The position numbers were made by a program, and so were the translations under genes. From Arenibacter sp. 6A1 (lineage in GTDB: Bacteria > Bacteroidota > Bacteroidia > Flavobacteriales > Flavobacteriaceae), in the NCBI RefSeq assembly GCF_012272855.1, contig NZ_JAAXCQ010000019.1, positions 1-64,000 on the forward strand: a stretch of DNA of 64,000 nucleotides. The letters run 5' to 3'. Shown piece by piece: positions 49,501-58,561 of the stretch (its first letter is position 1; every line of letters starts with the position of its first letter). The notes beneath the pieces were generated by a model that was given only the letters and a program-made list of their open reading frames with translations, was not told where the DNA came from and made no database searches.

Positions 49501-51866
49501 CTGCCAATACCAGTACGAATCCGTTAACCATCGGTGGTATCCCGGCAGGAAATTATAGGGTGATCATTACGGCTACAGAGACTCCTTTCTGTACCACCAC
49601 ATCCAATACGGTCACTATTGCATCGCCAAACAGAGCCTTAGCAATATCGACCAATATTTCGGCGCACTTAACCTGTACCGAGCTTGGTGAAATTACGGCC
49701 AATGCCAACGGGGGATGGGCCAATTATACCTATGCTATTGCGCAGGGAACAGCGCCAGTGGCCTCCGATTTTACTACAAATAATGTGTTTAGCGGACTAT
49801 CGGCAGGCACCTATGAAATCTATGTCAGGGATCTAAACGGCTGTGAAGTATTTAGGACAGAGACCTTGGTACAACCAGCCCCTATTACTGCCACGGCCAC
49901 GGTAAATGCCAACAATTTATGTACAGGCGATTTCGCTGGCTCTATTACCGCCAATGTTTCTGGAGGAGGAAGACCGGCCATAGATGCTACGGCCACTTAT
50001 AATTATATCCTCAACTATTTGGACATGGGGTCCTCCTCTGCTCCACAGTTGACAAATACCTTTACTAATTTGCCCGCCGGTAACTATTCTGTTACGGTAA
50101 CCGATGGTTGGAACTGTGATGTTACCACTTTAGCGGTACTCATTAGCGAACCGGCAAAAGTAAGGGCTTCCCTTGCCATCACCAATGTAAACAGCTGTAC
50201 GGTAGGTGCAGACCTTAGGTTGACGGCAACAGGAGGAACAGCTCCTTATAGCTACAGCACAACCGCTTCTGGAGTATTTACCCCAATGGCCGGAAATTCC
50301 GTAAATATTACAAATCAAGCCGTTGGTTCGTACCAATACTTTATAAAAGATGCTAACGGATGTGTTTCTACAATTTCAAATAAAGTGACCATAGATGCCA
50401 TTCCTAGCTTGCAAATTAAAGCAAGCTCCGTAGTCGATGTAAGTTGTTTTGAAGAGACTACCGGTGTAATACAGGTAAAGGCCATTGGAGGTTTGGGCAG
50501 TTATACGTACTCCCTATTGGCTCAAGACCAATTGACGGTTGTAAGAGGTCCGCAAACCAATACCATCTTTAATAATTTGGCCGCAGGCACTTACTATATC
50601 CAAGTAGACAGCAAGGATTGTACAGATAGGGTACAAGTGGCTATTAGCGAAGGAAATCCTTTGACCACCAACACCCCTATTGTAACCAATCCTATGTGTG
50701 ACGATGGTTATGGAAGTATTGAAGTAGGTTTAACGGGCGGAACCGGCGTGTACCAATATGCCATATCCCCAAATTTAAACCAGTTCGATACTAAAAATAA
50801 ATTCACTGATCTGGCACCGGGATCTTATACGGTCATTGCCCAAGATTCCAAAGGTTGTAAACCATTTGTCTTCAATTTCGATATTGTGGCGCCCCAACCA
50901 TTAGAAATGAGCGCAACTGCGGTAGCCCCAGAACTATGTGTAGGCAGTGAAGACGGTTCTATTACGGTTAACATCCAAGGTGGTACGGCCCCATACAGAA
51001 CCAGTATCAATTCTATGTCAGAAAGCGACTTCGTGGTGGGCAGAACCCAGTTTAGCAATTTGGCCAGCGGTACCTATGCCATCCTTGTTAGGGATGCTCA
51101 GGGATGCGAGACCAATATAGCGGTGACCATAGAAGCAGGCGTAAATTTAAATGCAGCCATCACCCCTTCTTATGGATGTGAGGACAACGGTCCTACTAAC
51201 GCTATTTCCTTGATGTTAGAGGACCCAAGCGTTGCTCCTGAGGTTATGTATGCCCTAGACTCCACAGATCCGGCAGACATGGTCCTAGAGCCTAATTTTG
51301 CCAACATGACCCCAGGGAAGCACTATATAGCCATAGCCCATAGCAATGGATGTATACAAACGATCGATTTTGAAATAGACCAGATAGATCCTTTGACACT
51401 CGCGTTGGAACAAAAGACCATCAACCAAATTACGGCCAGCGCCAGTGGTGGATACCCAGAATACACTTACCTGTTCAACGGTAAGGAAAGTAGTAGCGGA
51501 AACACCTTCTACATAAGGGAAACAGGGACTTATACGGTGACGGTGATCGATGATAACGGTTGCGAAACCTCTGCCGATATCTTTATGGAATTCATTGATA
51601 TTGAAATCCCGAATTTCTTTTCGCCAAATGGCGATGGCCAAAACGATTTCTGGGCACCGAGGAATTTAGAAGGCTTCCCAAAAATACTAACAGTAGTATT
51701 TGACCGTTATGGTAGGAAGGTTTACCGAATGGGTGCCAATGATAAAGGTTGGGACGGACTTTATAAAAATACCGAACTGCCATCAGGAGATTACTGGTAT
51801 ATCATTAAACTCAAGGGAGAAAATGACGATAGAGAGTTTGTAGGCCATTTTACCCTGTATAGATAA
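31551..51866 (+). CDS. sprB: SprB-like giant gliding adhesin (6771 aa)
   Basis: One unbroken frame of 6771 codons, similar in size to F. johnsoniae SprB (about 6500 aa). A signal peptide (about 1-24) precedes an N-terminal region (25-375) containing [13 protein letters not shown] and [13 protein letters not shown], then a DUF11-like domain (about 377-545, [21 protein letters not shown]). Dozens of SprB-type repeats of about 70-85 residues follow, each with a Cys early (e.g. VSCNGGNDG), a YTYSIDG-like strand and a G-x-Y-x-V/I-x-V-x-D-x-x-GC end. The last 88 residues (from [16 protein letters not shown]) are the T9SS type B signal. In gliding Flavobacteria SprB filaments move along the cell surface on a helical track and give adhesion and thrust. 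Two regions consist of very long, nearly identical units, listed separately. sprF follows after 21 bp. Confidence 0.93.
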   Translation: MKLKLFSNLILATVILLSYTGISQEYNSFEVRYQNNLKGDLTFIANNILNRDGGSNSTRPNQPYNTTGSSSQYNDNLNMQYIDVDGDASTFSSSSATLTYPQADCNRIVYAGLYWSATYPSERAGQSIGTNRQSDFNQVKLKVPGGTYVDITADEVLYDGITSGSSSMRDNSPYACYADITSLITAMADAQGEYTIANVRAVNGSLSGGASAGWTMVLVYENPSLTGKSITTFDGFARVNSANPNVNINYSGFETIPAGPVNAHIAAAALEGDNRITGDELYIKAASNPTYTRLSNPTNPANNFFNSNITINGVLTTNRNPNSTNTLGYDTDIFKLDNPAYSVIPNSETAASLRFTSTGDQYYPFFNSFNIEVIEPTISLLKNVEDVNGNDIANADVVLGQEMYYMLRFQNTGNDNAQNFTLRDILPANVNFLPSDLVLPAPVNGQAITYTFDPITNEINFSIPDVFVEKGDPQYTIKLKVKVVEDCYSLRDACSNIIRNTAYATYHGQFNNNVISDDPSVPGYDSCSFPEPGATNFLVNLDECDFSREQYLCGANTTLSAGNGYDAYEWRDENGNIVGTQQNLVVTQLGTYTVYKTIPAPCVSNSEVIKVVPFDNTTPNPVIPYADVVDTCPNDGSKLPKIFLCGINDERFIETTFTDAVSFAWQKLDEASCTAQSSENCANTNNTCSWVTVATTEDFTATDPGEYRFIVSYQNGCSNRFPFKVYENVLDPQVIKKDITCNSPGNITITNVPGSYEYSLDANDWSASNTSGVFDITAPGSYNVYIRQQNVATNPCVFVASSIDIFQRNFTVDVTTTNPVCFTDLGSISVSVNDVDPQYYYELRQGATLIDNFGPSSDNNFTFNDVAIGDYTLIATTDDGCTYSEDVSIIASTTLALTTSVSQHIGCEDGSIQMNPSGGKPNYSYAIWSYVDAAGNGGPLYANVNDIPASEYFNTTSFSRTLGQDGTYIFVVVDDNNCSALSNEVTINSEPAPVFNITKTDESCHDEKDGTITITVTNTNGYTLSFSEDGNNFNSQQSFINLKPDTYPVTVRAVKGGETCEYVTDITIGEASKIDADAVIITNYSCTNDGVIEAQNVTGGTAPYSYSLDGTNYVTGPGAERFSGLVDGDYEIRVRDANGCVYKTKKVKFKKVKKPNRLHVRKMTEASCPDETSDVTLHVHGGEDPYTYQIISPSIIPSTSVDDDEVLFAGLSPGTYIAQVTDDNGCTFEDSFTIEAVEKIIATPQLISNVSCVGASDGEVLFTISNFEKKYEYSINGVLIEDKEDDEDISLSGLTAGDYTILVRDRETGCTSTATVTVNEPPTAVDFTASISPITCSSSGAITINATGGWGSYEYRLIQPNGSNVGPQNSNVFSGLTQLGDYNITVRTADGCTVSKTITLTAPVNPTVTLAATTNLCYSGAAGVSLTATPANGVGPYVFSINGGPNQNSSVFNNLTPGNYQVTVTDSYGCTAISNTVIVAPQLRATATVSKELTCSAPTGAQIDIAINDGYADYSYSVNIDGAGYGPATALGAGVNTFSYTATAAGTYRFQITDDEGCIAQTAEITIAPISNPQATESVADTSCNGGNDGRVDIIFDANFGAAPYQVAFNGGGFSNNITYSGLAAGTYSYTVQDSKGCTVTNSVTVNEPAAISFDAVQILDYTCIQDASVEAQSVAGGTAPYTYSIDGINFGASITFAGLKDGNYTLTVKDANDCTATRPITIDPLTPPTDITFSATAPNCPSQTSDVTLSVTGGSGVITYEIISPAAVANGNNNVFTNLSPDTYTFRVTDADGCFYDENFTITPVAPMTVSSQVISEVSCMGGTDGELRFTINDFATTYEYALTDSAMTVVQSGTAQSGTIQDFSGLSAGDYTITLTDNTTNCNISNTATVSDPPAALSLSHTLTPLTCTADASATATATGGWGGYQYQLSEATLGVVYAYQNSNVFNPINTAGDYTITVRDANGCEVSNTFSIANPQSPTVSLAATTDLCYVPGTGVSLTATPANGVGPYVYRLNGGPNQNSNVFNNLTPGNHQVTITDSYGCTALSNIITVAPQLSATATVSKELTCSAPTGAQIDIAINGGYADYSYSVNIDGAGYGSTTALGAGVNTFTYTATAAGTYRFQITDNEGCIAQTAEITIAPISNPQASETVADVSCNGGNDGRVDITIDANFGAAPYQVNFNGGGFSNQISYSGLAAGTYSYTVQDSKGCTVIKSVTVNEPAAISFDAVQIQDYTCTQDASVEVQNLIGGTAPYTYSIDGINFGANTFAGLKAGNYTLTVKDDNGCTATRNITIDALTPPTDIAFSATAPNCPSQTSDVTLSVTGGSGAITYEIISPAAVANGSNNVFTNLAPDTYTFRVTDADGCFYDENFTITPVAPMTVSSLVISEVSCMGGNDGELRFTINDFATTYEYTLTDSAMTVVQSGTSQSANTQDFTGLSAGDYTITVTDNTTNCIITSTATVSDPSAALSLSHTLTPLTCTADASATANATGGWGGYQYQLSEVSLGIVYAYQNNNVFNPINTAGDYTITVRDANGCEVSNTFSIANPQSPTVSLAATTDLCYVAGTGVSLTATPANGVAPYVYSLNGGPNQNNNVFNNLTPGNHQVTITDSYGCTAISNIITINPQLNATATVSKELTCSAPTGAQIDIAINGGYADYSYSVNIDGAGYGPATALGAGVNTFSYTATAAGTYRFQITDNEGCVAQTAEITIAPISNPQATETVADVSCNGGNDGRVDITIDASFGAAPYQVNFNGGGFSNQISYSGLAAGTYSYTVQDSKGCTVTNSVTVNEPAAISFDAVQIQDYTCTQDASVEVQSLIGGTAPYTYSIDGTNFGASNTFAGLKDGNYTLTVKDANDCTATRPITVDALTPPTDIAFSATEPYCIAETSDVTLTVTGGSGAITYEIISPAPVANGNNNVFTGLAPDTYTFRVTDAKGCFYDENFTINPVQKINVSGITTQNVSCYGSADGVIQYNVTGFSGNYSFTVTGPTAIVPQNGITTDPLNFSNLLAGDYTITVTDDTTNCTDTATVTVNEPVAAMAFTHVVTPKTCLDDGSVTITATDGWGSYVYEIEQPDSTVLGPQANNTFTGLSQDGTYTIRVTDAGGCVLTDTFDITTPVNPVASIDATSDLCYSSSKLATVVVGASAGKAPYYYSLNGGPTQTSNTFADLTPATYDFTVMDSNGCTDTVQFTIEPELTANAVLTKDLDCSVSPNAEINVTVNGGYPAYSYEVNVNGAGYVAYAGAFPYSTSTAGTYRFRITDSRGCITQSNTVSVTTANNPVITSVTPTHILCNGDSTGALDIVVDTSVGAAPYTINILETNSTTDYGNQTTGLPAGDYQITLTDDKGCSVVTNETITEPTAISPNITHTNLSCSATSNVMGTITIDANGGASTYVYEINKSDYSYTDSYDTASGTNNHTFTGLDFGEYTIRIIDSNGCENTSTVTITTGPDVLITTAGAAGCLPGSGEMLVEAAASNGTLGTGSFYFAIFPAPPFNAADPAWFPEDAFPAPDNSHNFTGLTPGVTYTFVVYDTDTSCEYTQEATVPVASSSTLNSTVDASTNVSCFGAADGTVEFTFDSYTGTQVDYEIFDAITHTSTGITGSSTAIIPGASTTRTLSGIAPGDYYILFTEVNGAGCVSASDRFTIEQSPALLEITATATNANSCKNNSGTITAKAKYGQGPYLFQLELASAAAPTATTWTGTNTTGIFNRNAAAYRVYVKDANNCIQFVPITIVEDPTPAISLSVPNQCATVEGDFTIEVELANAGVQPYFLSLDGGAFQPVTFSGAPATFSFTGLSSGTHTVIIRDANGCGNTENIEIYTPTSLSAEVTVTPSCDALLMDDGEIKVNAYGGTLFNYRYELRDSSDNIIRPKQISSTFSGLTPGTYTAYVYDNVATGCDASIDITLEVPKAVVAAIGEKKDISCHGANDGSIIVNLGPGMNNPPYTYQLFNSTGLIPLSLPRSSNTFKNLSQGDYIVRVRSIRLCKTDLPFTINEPTELLASASATDFACAADNSVSQAVITADIPTTGTAPYTYSIDGVNFFTNNTFNITDTNAVQNITVTVKDANGCTDTDTVTINPLPTITDVTVTQQTAITCTNDEVARVTVTGGSGDFTFVLLPSGPSQSLTSQTADFNLASPGDYTFRVTDNVTGCYFTTVPYTVAPYDLIDVVATAISPVNCYGDSDGVMEIQVNNYTGNYDYQVFDSSGTNITAVISTDTSANPRTISGLPAGNFYVVLTATNTPFCDDTTNTVTIASPAAALILVETKNINANCTIGAQVTVKASGGTPAYTYAFVQDGASPVGNYTASASAVLDPATNLNWDVWVKDANDCTYKIDVVVAEDAMPTVTAPALAVDQCASNGNSYSFTVAGNGKAPLQYSIGAGFQSSPSFTVSAPGTYTVTVKDANGCTATDTLVIHPPLEVHSQVSAQTSCDNNDGEISVTANGGSGNYEYELQDDLGATLVAQGPSNTFPNLSAGDYTVVVHDTTSGCNSSTDISLEVATPVSFTWNKEDVSCNGGTDGSIEIILDASNDNPPYTFTMDDGTNPPFTQNSNVFTGLSAGTYNITITSDRGCTRTESIIIDENPVLTATATTTDFACAADNSVSTATITVTATGGTATYTYSIDGTNFQTSNTFTVSDTKAVQNFTITVKDNNGCTETTNVSVNPLPKITDVTVTQQTAITCNNDEVARVTVTGGSGDFTFVLLPSGPSQNLTSQTADFNLSAPGDYTFRVTDNVTGCYFTTAPYTVAPYNTIKVNATATQAVSCFGSNDGAMQINLSGYTGNYSYEVFYSNGTSTTITNTGVAPGVLAIPNMSAGNYYVEITATDTPFCDTVSNTVTIASPAAMLDLVVTKNIPANCNIGAQVTVKASGGTPAYTYAFVPSGNFVIASDYNASASTTLNPATYPADYDVYVKDANGCVEIETITVNEDAMPTVSLPTYADDQCTSNGNAYSFTATGNGVAPLQYSIGAGFQSSPTFTVSAPGTYTVTVKDGNGCTATDTIDILAPLTATAVAAVQPSCDNNDGEISVTANGGSGNYEYELQDGLGATLVAQGPSNTFTNLSAGDYTVVVHDIASSCESSTKITLETPSLVVFTYTKEDVSCNGGTDGSIEIILDASNDNPPYTFTMDDGINPPFTQNSNMFTGLSAGTYDITVTSDRGCAYTESIIIDENPVLTATATATDFACAADNSVSTASITVTAAGGTGTYTYSIDGTNFQTSNTFTVSDTKAVQNFTITVKDNNGCTETTNVSVDPLPRITDVTVAQQTAITCNNDEVARVTVTGGSGDFTFELLPGGPSQNLTSQTADFNLSVPGDYTFRVTDNVTGCYFTTAPYTVAPFNTIKVTASATQAVSCFGGNDGAMEINLSGYTGNYSYEVFRSNNTSTGITNTGVAPGILTIPNMSAGNYYVEITATDTPFCDTVSNTVTIASPAATLNLVATKNINANCTIGAQVTVKASGGTPAYTYAFVQDGMAPVLANYTASASAVLDPATNLNWDVWVKDANGCTFMIDVVVAEDSMPTVTAPAFAADQCTSGGNSYSFTVAGTGVAPLQYSIGTGYQTSNTFTVSAPGTYTITVRDANGCTATDTIDILAPLTATAVAAVQPSCDNNDGEISVTANGGSGNYEYELRDGLGATLVAQNSSNAFTNLSAGDYTVVIHDTASGCNSTTDISLEAATPVSFTWNKENVSCNGGTDGSIEIILDASNDNPPYTYTIFDGTTTTTQNSNLFNGLTAGNYDITVRSDRGCVLTERIIITEPLPLSMTTSQTDFSCNADNSVSQVTITASANNGTAPYFYSIDGINFFATNSFKIKDTGMVQNITLSVKDQNGCMVTESLTVNPLPKITAVDVAQITAISCTNAETVRLTVTGGSGDFTYELLPNGPSQNVVSQTADFDLTTPGTYVFRITDNSTGCTFTTAPYEIEAYDTIDVLATATTPVSCYGGNDGALEINISGYFGAYSYEVYTTAGIQIVAATAANTSTNPLTIGGIPAGNYRVIITATETPFCTTTSNTVTIASPNRALAISTNISAHLTCTELGEITANANGGWANYTYAIAQGTAPVASDFTTNNVFSGLSAGTYEIYVRDLNGCEVFRTETLVQPAPITATATVNANNLCTGDFAGSITANVSGGGRPAIDATATYNYILNYLDMGSSSAPQLTNTFTNLPAGNYSVTVTDGWNCDVTTLAVLISEPAKVRASLAITNVNSCTVGADLRLTATGGTAPYSYSTTASGVFTPMAGNSVNITNQAVGSYQYFIKDANGCVSTISNKVTIDAIPSLQIKASSVVDVSCFEETTGVIQVKAIGGLGSYTYSLLAQDQLTVVRGPQTNTIFNNLAAGTYYIQVDSKDCTDRVQVAISEGNPLTTNTPIVTNPMCDDGYGSIEVGLTGGTGVYQYAISPNLNQFDTKNKFTDLAPGSYTVIAQDSKGCKPFVFNFDIVAPQPLEMSATAVAPELCVGSEDGSITVNIQGGTAPYRTSINSMSESDFVVGRTQFSNLASGTYAILVRDAQGCETNIAVTIEAGVNLNAAITPSYGCEDNGPTNAISLMLEDPSVAPEVMYALDSTDPADMVLEPNFANMTPGKHYIAIAHSNGCIQTIDFEIDQIDPLTLALEQKTINQITASASGGYPEYTYLFNGKESSSGNTFYIRETGTYTVTVIDDNGCETSADIFMEFIDIEIPNFFSPNGDGQNDFWAPRNLEGFPKILTVVFDRYGRKVYRMGANDKGWDGLYKNTELPSGDYWYIIKLKGENDDREFVGHFTLYR
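35766..40928 (+). repeat. Array 1 inside sprB: three units of about 1.72 kb
   Basis: Units begin near 35766, 37491 and 39213 (spacing 1725 and 1722 bp, about 575 codons). Each starts PTV-T/S-LAATT-N/D-LCY and carries [20 protein letters not shown], then the [13 protein letters not shown] module and several more SprB repeats. DNA identity is high across long stretches, including silent positions. A fourth, clearly diverged unit starts near 40929. The pattern indicates recent duplication or gene conversion of multi-domain blocks, not only old single-domain repeats. Confidence 0.88.
43841..49121 (+). repeat. Array 2 inside sprB: three units of about 1.76 kb
   Basis: The anchor ACAACAAACTGCCAT recurs at 43841, 45602 and 47366 (one base changed) and in diverged form near 49122: spacings 1761, 1764 and about 1757 bp (about 587 codons). 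The encoded anchor is [20 protein letters not shown]. Each unit also holds a [11 protein letters not shown] repeat, a CFGxNDGAM repeat and a [19 protein letters not shown] repeat. The units starting at 45602 and 47366 are almost identical. Similarity extends left of the first anchor to about 43330. Confidence 0.88.
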
Positions 51867-51887
51867 AGAATTTAATTTTCAAGACTA

Positions 51888-52838
51888 ATGATCAAAAGAG
51901 TAATACCCCTGATGTTTCTTTTAAGTATCCTAATCTCATCAGGACAGGAACTTAATTCGCCCCAACTGTCGCAATATTTAGCGGACAACCCCTTTGTGCT
52001 CTCCCCTACCTATGCCGGAATTGGCGATCATATAAAGATCCGAATAAATGGCCTGGCACAATGGGTAGGGATTAAAGATGCCCCAAGGACCCAATCTTTT
52101 GCGGGCGATATGAGGCTTGGGGAAAAATCTGGGGTAGGACTCTTTTTATACAACGATTCTAACGGTTATACCAAACAAAAGGGAGCCCGACTTTCTTTTG
52201 CACACCATTTGACCCTAGACCGGTACGAGGACGAATTTTTATCCCTTGGTGTCTCCTATAATTTTAACCAGTTTAGGATAGATATAGAAAAATTTACCGA
52301 TGCCGGCTTCGATGCCGCAGTAACCAATGATAGGGCTACCAACAACCACAATTTTGATATAGGAGTCCTTTATCGCAAAAACAACTTTTATTTTAGCCTC
52401 AATGCCTCTAACCTTATCAATAAGGACATCGACCTCTTCGATCCCATTTATGAACCAAATGGACTCAGGAACTATTATGCCTATACCGGATATCGTTATA
52501 GAGAATCCAAGGCCAGTAATTTAGAAATAGAACCTTCCATACTCTATAAGCTTTTTGAGAGCGATGGTAGGTCCGAAGCAGATTTAAACGTGAAATTCAG
52601 ATGGTACGATTTTCAAGATTATTACTATGCCGGTCTAAGCTATCGGTTTTTGAACGACCAGATAGGAAAACCACACTATGTGGCCCCTCTGGTAGGCCTT
52701 AAAAAAAACAATTTCTACTTTGGTTACTCCTATCAAATTATTTTAAACGAAATTTTAGGATATAGCACCGGAACCCACGTTATTACCATCGGTGTAGATT
52801 TATTCCAAGGTATTAGCAACTGTAGGTGTACTTATTAA
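51888..52838 (+). CDS. sprF: SprF-like PorP/SprF family outer-membrane protein
   Basis: A 316-residue PorP/SprF family protein. A signal peptide (about 1-20, ending ISSGQ) is followed by the family entry LNSPQLSQYLADNPFVLSPTYAGIG, then antiparallel strands (VGLFLYNDSNGYTKQKGARL, YAGLSYRFLNDQ) and a C-terminal strand. SprF is needed in F. johnsoniae to deliver SprB to the surface; family members are shuttle or anchoring proteins paired with type B cargo. It starts 21 bp after the sprB stop on the same strand. It lacks the long C-terminal extension of the upstream SprD-like protein. Confidence 0.9.
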   Translation: MIKRVIPLMFLLSILISSGQELNSPQLSQYLADNPFVLSPTYAGIGDHIKIRINGLAQWVGIKDAPRTQSFAGDMRLGEKSGVGLFLYNDSNGYTKQKGARLSFAHHLTLDRYEDEFLSLGVSYNFNQFRIDIEKFTDAGFDAAVTNDRATNNHNFDIGVLYRKNNFYFSLNASNLINKDIDLFDPIYEPNGLRNYYAYTGYRYRESKASNLEIEPSILYKLFESDGRSEADLNVKFRWYDFQDYYYAGLSYRFLNDQIGKPHYVAPLVGLKKNNFYFGYSYQIILNEILGYSTGTHVITIGVDLFQGISNCRCTY

Positions 52839-52909
52839 GAGCAGCTAATAACAAGTCTAGCCTATTTTAAATTAGCGCATTTTATGACCCACAACTAAAA
52901 GGATTGCAG

Positions 52910-52917
52910 TAAGTTTG
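52910..52917 (+). promoter_or_regulatory. -7 promoter element of folB
   Basis: TAAGTTTG is an exact TAnnTTTG match, 17 bp before the GTG start of folB. No -33 TTTG at normal spacing is visible. Confidence 0.45.
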
Positions 52918-52934
52918 TAAAAATTTTTTGTAAC

Positions 52935-53291
52935 GTGGGAAAGGTAGAAGTTAGTAATATAAGGGTATATGCCCATCATGGCTGTTTAAAGGAAGAAACT
53001 ATAATAGGGAGCGATTACCGTGTTGATGTTGCCGTTAAGGCCTCGCTAAAAAAGGCTTCGAAATCTGATGAACTGGTACACACGGTCGATTATGTGCTGA
53101 TCAACCATATTGTAAAGGAAGAAATGAAAGTCCCTTCCAAACTTTTAGAACATGTGGCCGAAAGAATCATAAAAAGAATTTTCAAGGAAAGTAAGATGGT
53201 AACGAGGGCCAAAGTAGCTGTTACCAAGATAAATCCGCCTATCGGAGGCGATGTTGCCGAGGTTACGGTAACAATAAAATCTAAAAGATAG
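52935..53291 (+). CDS. folB: Dihydroneopterin aldolase
   Basis: A 118-residue FolB that converts dihydroneopterin to 6-hydroxymethyl-dihydropterin and glycolaldehyde in folate synthesis. Visible signatures are VSNIRVYAHHGCLKEE near the start (the family's Y-x-x-HG), TVDYVLINHIVKEE, LLEHVAERI and the end AVTKINPPIGGDVAEVTVTI. The start codon is GTG at 52935; no ATG upstream is in frame and relatives begin MGKVxVxNIRVYAHHGC. The tRNA-Cys gene follows with its own promoter. The folB and tRNA-Cys pair next to glnS is, from memory, a usual Flavobacteriaceae order, with the spr genes lying between. Confidence 0.93.
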   Translation: MGKVEVSNIRVYAHHGCLKEETIIGSDYRVDVAVKASLKKASKSDELVHTVDYVLINHIVKEEMKVPSKLLEHVAERIIKRIFKESKMVTRAKVAVTKINPPIGGDVAEVTVTIKSKR

Positions 53292-53303
53292 TGATTTTAA
53301 GTT

Positions 53304-53332
53304 TTTGATAGTTAAAAAAATTATTACATTTG
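53304..53332 (+). promoter_or_regulatory. Promoter of tRNA-Cys
   Basis: TTTG (53304-53307), 17 bp spacer, TACATTTG (53325-53332), 11 bp before the tRNA 5' end. It matches the Bacteroidota consensus with slightly short spacing. Confidence 0.75.
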
Positions 53333-53343
53333 CAGAACGAAAG

Positions 53344-53414
53344 GGCATTGTGGCCGAGTGGCTAGGCAGAGCTCTGCAAAAGCTTGTACAGCGGTTCGAA
53401 TCCGCTCGATGCCT
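53344..53414 (+). tRNA. tRNA-Cys (anticodon GCA)
   Basis: A full cloverleaf is visible. Acceptor GGCATTG (53344-53350) pairs with CGATGCC (53407-53413) with one G-U. D-stem GCC/GGC (53353-53355, 53365-53367). Anticodon stem GAGCT/AGCTT around loop CTGCAAA, so the anticodon is GCA at 53376-53378. T-stem AGCGG/CCGCT with loop TTCGAAT. The discriminator is T at 53414, as in tRNA-Cys. CCA is not encoded. Confidence 0.96.
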
Positions 53415-53418
53415 CTCT

Positions 53419-53452
53419 AAAACCTTAACTTTAATTAGTTAAGGTTTTTTTT
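53419..53452 (+). terminator. Terminator of tRNA-Cys
   Basis: A perfect 12-bp stem (AAAACCTTAACT at 53419-53430, AGTTAAGGTTTT at 53437-53448) with a 6-base loop leads into a T run. It starts 4 bp after the tRNA. Confidence 0.93.
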
Positions 53453-53467
53453 ATGCCTTTATTTTAT

Positions 53468-54001
53468 GGGCGTTCCCCTATCGGGTCGCTCTTTCCGCTA
53501 TATCTTTTTTAAACGCCTGCACCGTCCAAAAAAGGATGCCGCTGCAAAAGCTAACGCGACAATCAATGAACAATAATCAATTTGGCAATAAACAATGTTA
53601 AATGCGGGCAACACTAATCAGGGAAGTTCACTGGATAAAAGAAAAGAGAAAAGAGAGGACCGCTCGGAAAATGCAACCACTTGCATTTGTAGTAAGGGGC
53701 CAAATCAATTTCCTATAAGCAGTAGACAATGCTTAAATGAGGGCAACACTAATCAACCAAGTACATGATATTTGTTAGGAAGTTATTTTTGTTATCGATT
53801 ATGATGGATGAAGGGTGGGTTCAGTGAACTTTAACCAATCGGTACATTTTCACATTGCTACATTAAACAATTGCATTTTTCACATTGTTAATTACTAATT
53901 GTTTATTGTTCACTGAAAAAAGCGTTAGGGACCGCGGCGGCATCCCCGCAGCGCAGCAAGGGATATAGCCAAGGGCCCGCCCGACGAAGGAGGGAACGCC
54001 C
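53468..54001. repeat. Composite inverted-repeat element, copy 3 (534 bp)
   Basis: Block A forward (53468-53557, a variant with CTATATCTTTTTTAAACGCC and AAAAAAGGATGCCGCTGC) and block A inverted (53922-54001) form the ends. Inside are repeat C (53608-53630), block B in the opposite orientation to copies 1 and 2 (53641-53700), and a second C copy (53743-53767). Block D is missing. The region 53768-53921 is AT-rich, with TTACTAATTGTTTATTGTTC just inside the right end. The two end blocks differ more from each other than each does from an end in another copy, so ends may be exchanged between copies. Confidence 0.8.
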
Positions 54002-54107
54002 AAATAATAATGCTGAAAACAAGGGGAGCAGGAGAAAAAAGGACGGATTTAGAACAGCGCGACACCTTCCTTCTCAACTAGGAAACAGTGGCGAACCCTA
54101 CCACCTA

Positions 54108-54773
54108 TTATTCTTTCATGAGTTCTATTCCTTTTTCGATATTTAATTTGTCCTTGGGCAAGAATCCCTTGACAATCAATACCAATCCACAGAGGATCAA
54201 TATAATTCCCAGGCCTTTTTTTACCATAAGGATTCGTTTTGAAGTCAGGTTTTTACGCAGTTGTTTTGCCAACAATATTTTTACGAGATCGGTAATAAAA
54301 TAGGACGCCAGCATAGCGCCAAAAAATACCCAGATACGTTTGGGATCGTTGTCCAAACTCGGTCCTACGACAATAATAATTCCAAGCCAAAACACCAAAA
54401 CGCCGATATTGATAAAGTTCAATAAAAACCCTTTGACAAACAAACTGACATAATCGCCTTTGGTAACCTTTATTTTTTTGTCCTTGTGCTTGGCAGTTTT
54501 CTTTAAAATATTGGTGAGTCCGTATACCAGTAAAATAACCCCTCCAAAAACATACAGTCCCGGTTGATTGCTCAGGTTTTCCAACAGTTGAAAACTACTA
54601 AAATATGCCGCTGTTATAAAAAGAACGTCGGCCACTATCACTCCTATATCAAAACAGAGGGCTGCTCTAAAACCCTTTGTTGCACTCGTCTCTAGAAGCA
54701 CAAAAAAAACAGGACCCACCATAAAACTTAAAAAAAAGCCTAGTGGTATCGCTGCCTGTACATCTTCTATCAT
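54108..54773 (-). CDS. LysE family exporter
   Basis: A 221-residue membrane protein with six hydrophobic segments. The N-terminus (AAIPLGFFLSFMVGPVFFVLLETSATKGFRAAL) carries the GPVFF motif of the LysE/RhtB family of amino-acid exporters. A basic loop (NILKKTAKHKDKKIKV) separates the third and fourth segments. The substrate cannot be inferred. It starts 14 bp after the DUF2807 gene on the same strand, so the two are probably co-transcribed. Confidence 0.87.
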   Translation of the reverse strand: MIEDVQAAIPLGFFLSFMVGPVFFVLLETSATKGFRAALCFDIGVIVADVLFITAAYFSSFQLLENLSNQPGLYVFGGVILLVYGLTNILKKTAKHKDKKIKVTKGDYVSLFVKGFLLNFINIGVLVFWLGIIIVVGPSLDNDPKRIWVFFGAMLASYFITDLVKILLAKQLRKNLTSKRILMVKKGLGIILILCGLVLIVKGFLPKDKLNIEKGIELMKE

Positions 54774-54787
54774 AAAATTTAAATTCT

Positions 54788-55471
54788 TTACATTTTGGTT
54801 ATTTTACCACCAAAAACGGTTTTCTCATCCATTTTAGCGGGTTTCCCGTACACCAAAACCTCGCCTCCAGCTTTTACGGTAGCCTTTACATAGTCCGTAG
54901 CAAATACGTCGGCCCTAGAACCAGCATTGACATTGACGGTACTGAATTTTGTATTGAAATTTTTCCCGTAATAGCTACCGCCAGTATTTATTTGGATATC
55001 CTGATTGTACGATTTTCCACTGGTTGTAATAATTCCCCCGGTAACCGCTTTTATCAGTAATTGTTCTACTTGGGCATTTATATTTAGCTCTCCCCCTTCT
55101 TGTGCCTTTAGTTCTAAAACCTTTTGTTTTATAGGCAGTTCACAAGAAATACGGGCATCTTCATTGACGTCGATAACCAGCAATTCCCCCGTATAGTACA
55201 AGTTTACAAAGGTACGATAACCACTAAAAATTTTCCCTACCTCCATGCGGAGTTTTAAAACGCCCTCATTGTTTACGATGGCTACCTTGGTGGTATTGGC
55301 CCCGGTTATGACGGCCTTGTTCACATCTGCTTTAATGAGGTTTACGGACAAGCCATCAAAAGCTTTTATTTCGGAGAAGGCTTGTAATTCCTGAATTACT
55401 TTTTCATTTTGGGAACAAAGGGTTTGAAGACCACACCCAAGGGCTAAAAAACATACGATTATTTGTTTCAT
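54788..55471 (-). CDS. DUF2807 (head GIN domain) exported protein
   Basis: A 227-residue exported protein. A signal peptide (about 1-20, MKQIIVCFLALGCGLQTLCS) precedes a right-handed beta-helix-like domain of the DUF2807 / 'head GIN' family: repeated short strands such as VNLIKADVNKAVITGAN, LKLRMEVGK, AQVEQLLIKAVTGGIITTSGKS and NVNAGSRADVFATDYVKATVKAGGEVLVYGKP. Members sit in the periplasm or outer surface; their function is not established. A strong hairpin lies upstream, between this gene and rnr. Confidence 0.88.
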   Translation of the reverse strand: MKQIIVCFLALGCGLQTLCSQNEKVIQELQAFSEIKAFDGLSVNLIKADVNKAVITGANTTKVAIVNNEGVLKLRMEVGKIFSGYRTFVNLYYTGELLVIDVNEDARISCELPIKQKVLELKAQEGGELNINAQVEQLLIKAVTGGIITTSGKSYNQDIQINTGGSYYGKNFNTKFSTVNVNAGSRADVFATDYVKATVKAGGEVLVYGKPAKMDEKTVFGGKITKM

Positions 55472-55541
55472 CTGCTTAAATCTATAGTTTTAATAAGCCG
55501 TAAACCCAAAACGTAGTTTACGACCAATCTGCTGTAGACAT

Positions 55542-55582
55542 CACCTGGAAACAAGATGTACTAAAAAATCTTGCTCCAGGTG
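55542..55582 (-). other. Stem-loop between rnr and the DUF2807 gene
   Basis: CACCTGGA (55542-55549) pairs with TCCAGGTG (55575-55582), and inside it CAAGAT pairs with ATCTTG, giving about 14 bp with one small bulge. On the minus strand no T run follows, so it is not a standard terminator. It may be an mRNA stabiliser, a processing site or an attenuating hairpin. Confidence 0.5.
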
Positions 55583-55622
55583 TAATCCTTCCATTTTTAA
55601 ACAAATTCTATGCGAACAAAAT

Positions 55623-57812
55623 TTATTTATTTTTTCCTAGAAGCGAAAAATCTAAATGTCGTTTAATTAGATCGGAGTTCTTTACCATCACGATTACCTC
55701 GTCTCCTAATTGGTAGGTTTTTTTGTGTCTTTCCCCTACAATGGCGTATTCCTTTTCATCAAAGGTATAATAATCATCTTTGATATCCCTAATGCGGATC
55801 ATTCCTTCGCATTTATTTTCTATAATCTCTACATAGAGTCCCCATTCGGTGACCCCAGAAATTACGCCAATAAATTCTTTGTCCTGGTGATCTTGCATAA
55901 ACTTGATCTGCATATATTTTATAGAATCGCGTTCTGCATTGGCGGCCAAACTTTCCATGTCTGACGAGTGTTTACATTTATCTTGGTAAACATCTTCCTT
56001 TGCCGAAGCACCCCCATCCAAATAATGTTGCAGCAATCTGTGTACCATCACATCTGGGTACCTTCTAATGGGCGAAGTAAAATGGGTGTAATAATCAAAG
56101 GCCAATCCGTAATGTCCAATATTGTCCACGGTATAGATTGCCTTGCTCATACTTCTAATGGCGAGGGTATCGACCAAGTTTTGTTCCTTGCGTCCCTTTA
56201 CATCTTCCAGAAGCTTATTTAGAGAGCTGCTAATAGATTTTCTATCTTTAAAGTTAAGGGAATGTCCAAAACGGGATACAATGCCGTTAAGGGCCATTAA
56301 TTTATCTTCATTGGGTTCGTCGTGCACTCGGTAGACAAAAGTTTTTTCCGGTTTTGGCTTTCCAATAAATTGGGCAACTTTTCTATTGGCCAATAACATA
56401 AATTCCTCGATCAGTTTATTGGCATCCTTGGCTTCTTTAAAATATACGCCTACCGGTTCGCTATTTTCGTTCAGGTTAAACCGCACTTCTACTTTATCAA
56501 AAGAGATGGCTCCTTCACGCATGCGTTCCTTCCGCATAATTTTTGCAAGTCGGTCCATGGTCAAGGTTGCCGCAACGACCTCTTCACTGACACTGTATGC
56601 TTTTTCGCGAATCGAAATTTCTTCCGGAATATTTCCGTTTTGATTTTCGATAATATGCTGCGCCTCTTCGTAGGCAAAACGTTCGTTAGAATTAATGACC
56701 GTTCTTCCAAACCACTGATCTTTTATCTGGGCCTTGTCATCAATTTCAAAAATTGCGGAGAAGGTATATTTTTCCTCATTGGGTCTCAGCGAACATGCAT
56801 TGTTCGATAAGACTTCCGGGAGCATGGGTACTACCCTATCGACCAAATAAACCGAAGTGGCCCTGTTGTAGGCTTCCTCGTCCAAAATAGAATCTGGCGT
56901 TACGTAATGGGAAACGTCGGCAATATGGATTCCGATTTCATAATTTCCGTTCTCCAAAATTTTAAAGGAAAGCGCATCGTCAAAATCCTTGGCATCTTTT
57001 GGGTCAATCGTAAAAGTAAGGGTGTCTCGTAGATCCCTTCTTTTTTCTATTTCCTCTTTTTTAATGGAAGTGTCCAACTGGTCCGCGAACCTTTCTACTT
57101 CTACCGGAAATTCATAGGGCAAACCATATTCTGCCAAGATGGCATGGATCTCTGTATTGTGCTCCCCTGGTTTTCCCAACACTTCGGTGATGGTCCCAAA
57201 AGGAGAATCGGCCTTGTCTGGCCATTCGTCAATTTCTACAATGACCTTATCGCCATTTTCTGCCGTCCCGATTTTTTCTTTTGGAATAAATATATCGGTA
57301 TACATTCTGTGATCTGTGGGACGTACAAAGGCAAAACTTTTTTGCATCTCTACAATCCCCACAAAAACCATTTTATTGCGACTTACAATTTTGGTGATCT
57401 CGCCTTCTAATTTTTTTCCTTTTCTCTTTGGAAAAATATACACCTCTACGGTGTCTTTATGAAAAGCTTTTTTTAATTTATTAAAGGGAATAAAAACATC
57501 TTCATCCAATCCCTCTACAATGATATAGGCATTTCCTCTTCCGGTGATATCTACCCTACCGGTATGGTACGATTTTGTAGAAGCAATTGCCTTGTAATTT
57601 CCACGGCTTTCTTCTACGATTCTTTTTTTCTCTTTTAGCGACACCAATTTTTTGATCAGATCATTTCTGTCCTTGGTATCGGTAAGGCCAATTTTAGCAG
57701 CGATTTGTTTATAGTTAAAAGACTTTCCCGGTTCCTTTTCAAGAACAGTAAAGATTCCTTTTGTTATTTCGTTGCTTTTATTGTTTTGACCCTTCTTTTT
57801 TCTCTTCGACAT
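55623..57812 (-). CDS. rnr: Ribonuclease R
   Basis: A 729-residue 3'-5' exoribonuclease of the RNB family that degrades structured RNA. A basic N-terminus (SKRKKKGQNNK) and helix-turn-helix-like region (about 12-70) precede cold-shock domains (about 80-210). The RNB catalytic site holds the Asp cluster TIDPKDAKDFDDA (D270-D279), and YTHFTSPIRRYPDVMVHR is typical of the same domain. An S1 domain ends the protein (about 640-725). The length is normal. The gene is divergent from rpiB across an AT-rich 750-bp gap. Confidence 0.95.
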   Translation of the reverse strand: MSKRKKKGQNNKSNEITKGIFTVLEKEPGKSFNYKQIAAKIGLTDTKDRNDLIKKLVSLKEKKRIVEESRGNYKAIASTKSYHTGRVDITGRGNAYIIVEGLDEDVFIPFNKLKKAFHKDTVEVYIFPKRKGKKLEGEITKIVSRNKMVFVGIVEMQKSFAFVRPTDHRMYTDIFIPKEKIGTAENGDKVIVEIDEWPDKADSPFGTITEVLGKPGEHNTEIHAILAEYGLPYEFPVEVERFADQLDTSIKKEEIEKRRDLRDTLTFTIDPKDAKDFDDALSFKILENGNYEIGIHIADVSHYVTPDSILDEEAYNRATSVYLVDRVVPMLPEVLSNNACSLRPNEEKYTFSAIFEIDDKAQIKDQWFGRTVINSNERFAYEEAQHIIENQNGNIPEEISIREKAYSVSEEVVAATLTMDRLAKIMRKERMREGAISFDKVEVRFNLNENSEPVGVYFKEAKDANKLIEEFMLLANRKVAQFIGKPKPEKTFVYRVHDEPNEDKLMALNGIVSRFGHSLNFKDRKSISSSLNKLLEDVKGRKEQNLVDTLAIRSMSKAIYTVDNIGHYGLAFDYYTHFTSPIRRYPDVMVHRLLQHYLDGGASAKEDVYQDKCKHSSDMESLAANAERDSIKYMQIKFMQDHQDKEFIGVISGVTEWGLYVEIIENKCEGMIRIRDIKDDYYTFDEKEYAIVGERHKKTYQLGDEVIVMVKNSDLIKRHLDFSLLGKNK

Positions 57813-58561
57813 TAATACTTATTATTTGTGGAAAATTACGAATTATAATCCATTGTCCTATCAATACGGAATCAACTTACCGTAAAACTTCTGCAACGTT
57901 CTTATCAACAATTATATAATACACTATTTTCTTTTTATTAAATTTAAAAAAAAACTGGTGGATATTATAGTTTGTTAATAGTTGCAATAAAATTATGATT
58001 GGAAATTTGTTTTACAGTATCTTTGGACTTTATTGACAAGTTATCCGATAGGACTTTTATTATAAATCAAGTTCTTAACACAGTTATTAACATGTGTTGA
58101 TAACCTATATTAACATGAATTTTTTAATAAGTAAAGTTTAAATAATTGTTAACTACGAAAGCTTATTGTTTCATAACTTATTATTAGATTTTGAGAAGTA
58201 AATTATATTATGATGGTTTTGTTTTCTATAGGGAAATATAATCGAGAAATCAAAATTTACTATTTACTTTTTATCATCAGCTTGTTAACATTAGTGTTTT
58301 AAGCTTAAATAGCTAACTAACAAGCTTTTTCAGATTTTACAAAAATTATGATGTTAACAACCCTATTTGTGTGGTGAAAATGGACTTAGTTGTATATTAG
58401 TAATCAGCACATAACATCAAATAACGGCCTATTCGGCGCCTTGTCAACCATAAATGAATGGAACATAAAAAAGGCCCAATATCTACAAAATATACGGTCT
58501 TGGAGCATTGTTAATATCTCTCAAAAAATCTTATTCCAAAACATAAACGAGTACATTAAAA
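57813..58561. other. AT-rich divergent gap with DnaA-box-like words (candidate oriC)
   Basis: A 749-bp gap between divergent rnr and rpiB with very low GC content. TTATCAACA, one base from the DnaA box TTATCCACA, occurs at 57902-57910 (plus) and 58095-58103 (minus), and again past rpiB at 59142-59150 (minus). TTTTCCACA is at 57827-57835 (minus). Weaker forms (TTATCCGAT at 58041, TTATCATCA at 58271, TTATCAATA at 59167) and many GTTAACA words are also present. No credible gene lies here; the 63-codon frame at 58390-58581 overlaps rpiB. Origin function is an inference. Confidence 0.4.

Noticed and set aside
31551-51866. CRISPR array or satellite interpretation of the regular repeats
   Set aside because: The repeats are in one continuous frame, have no unique spacers of constant length, and encode SprB domains.
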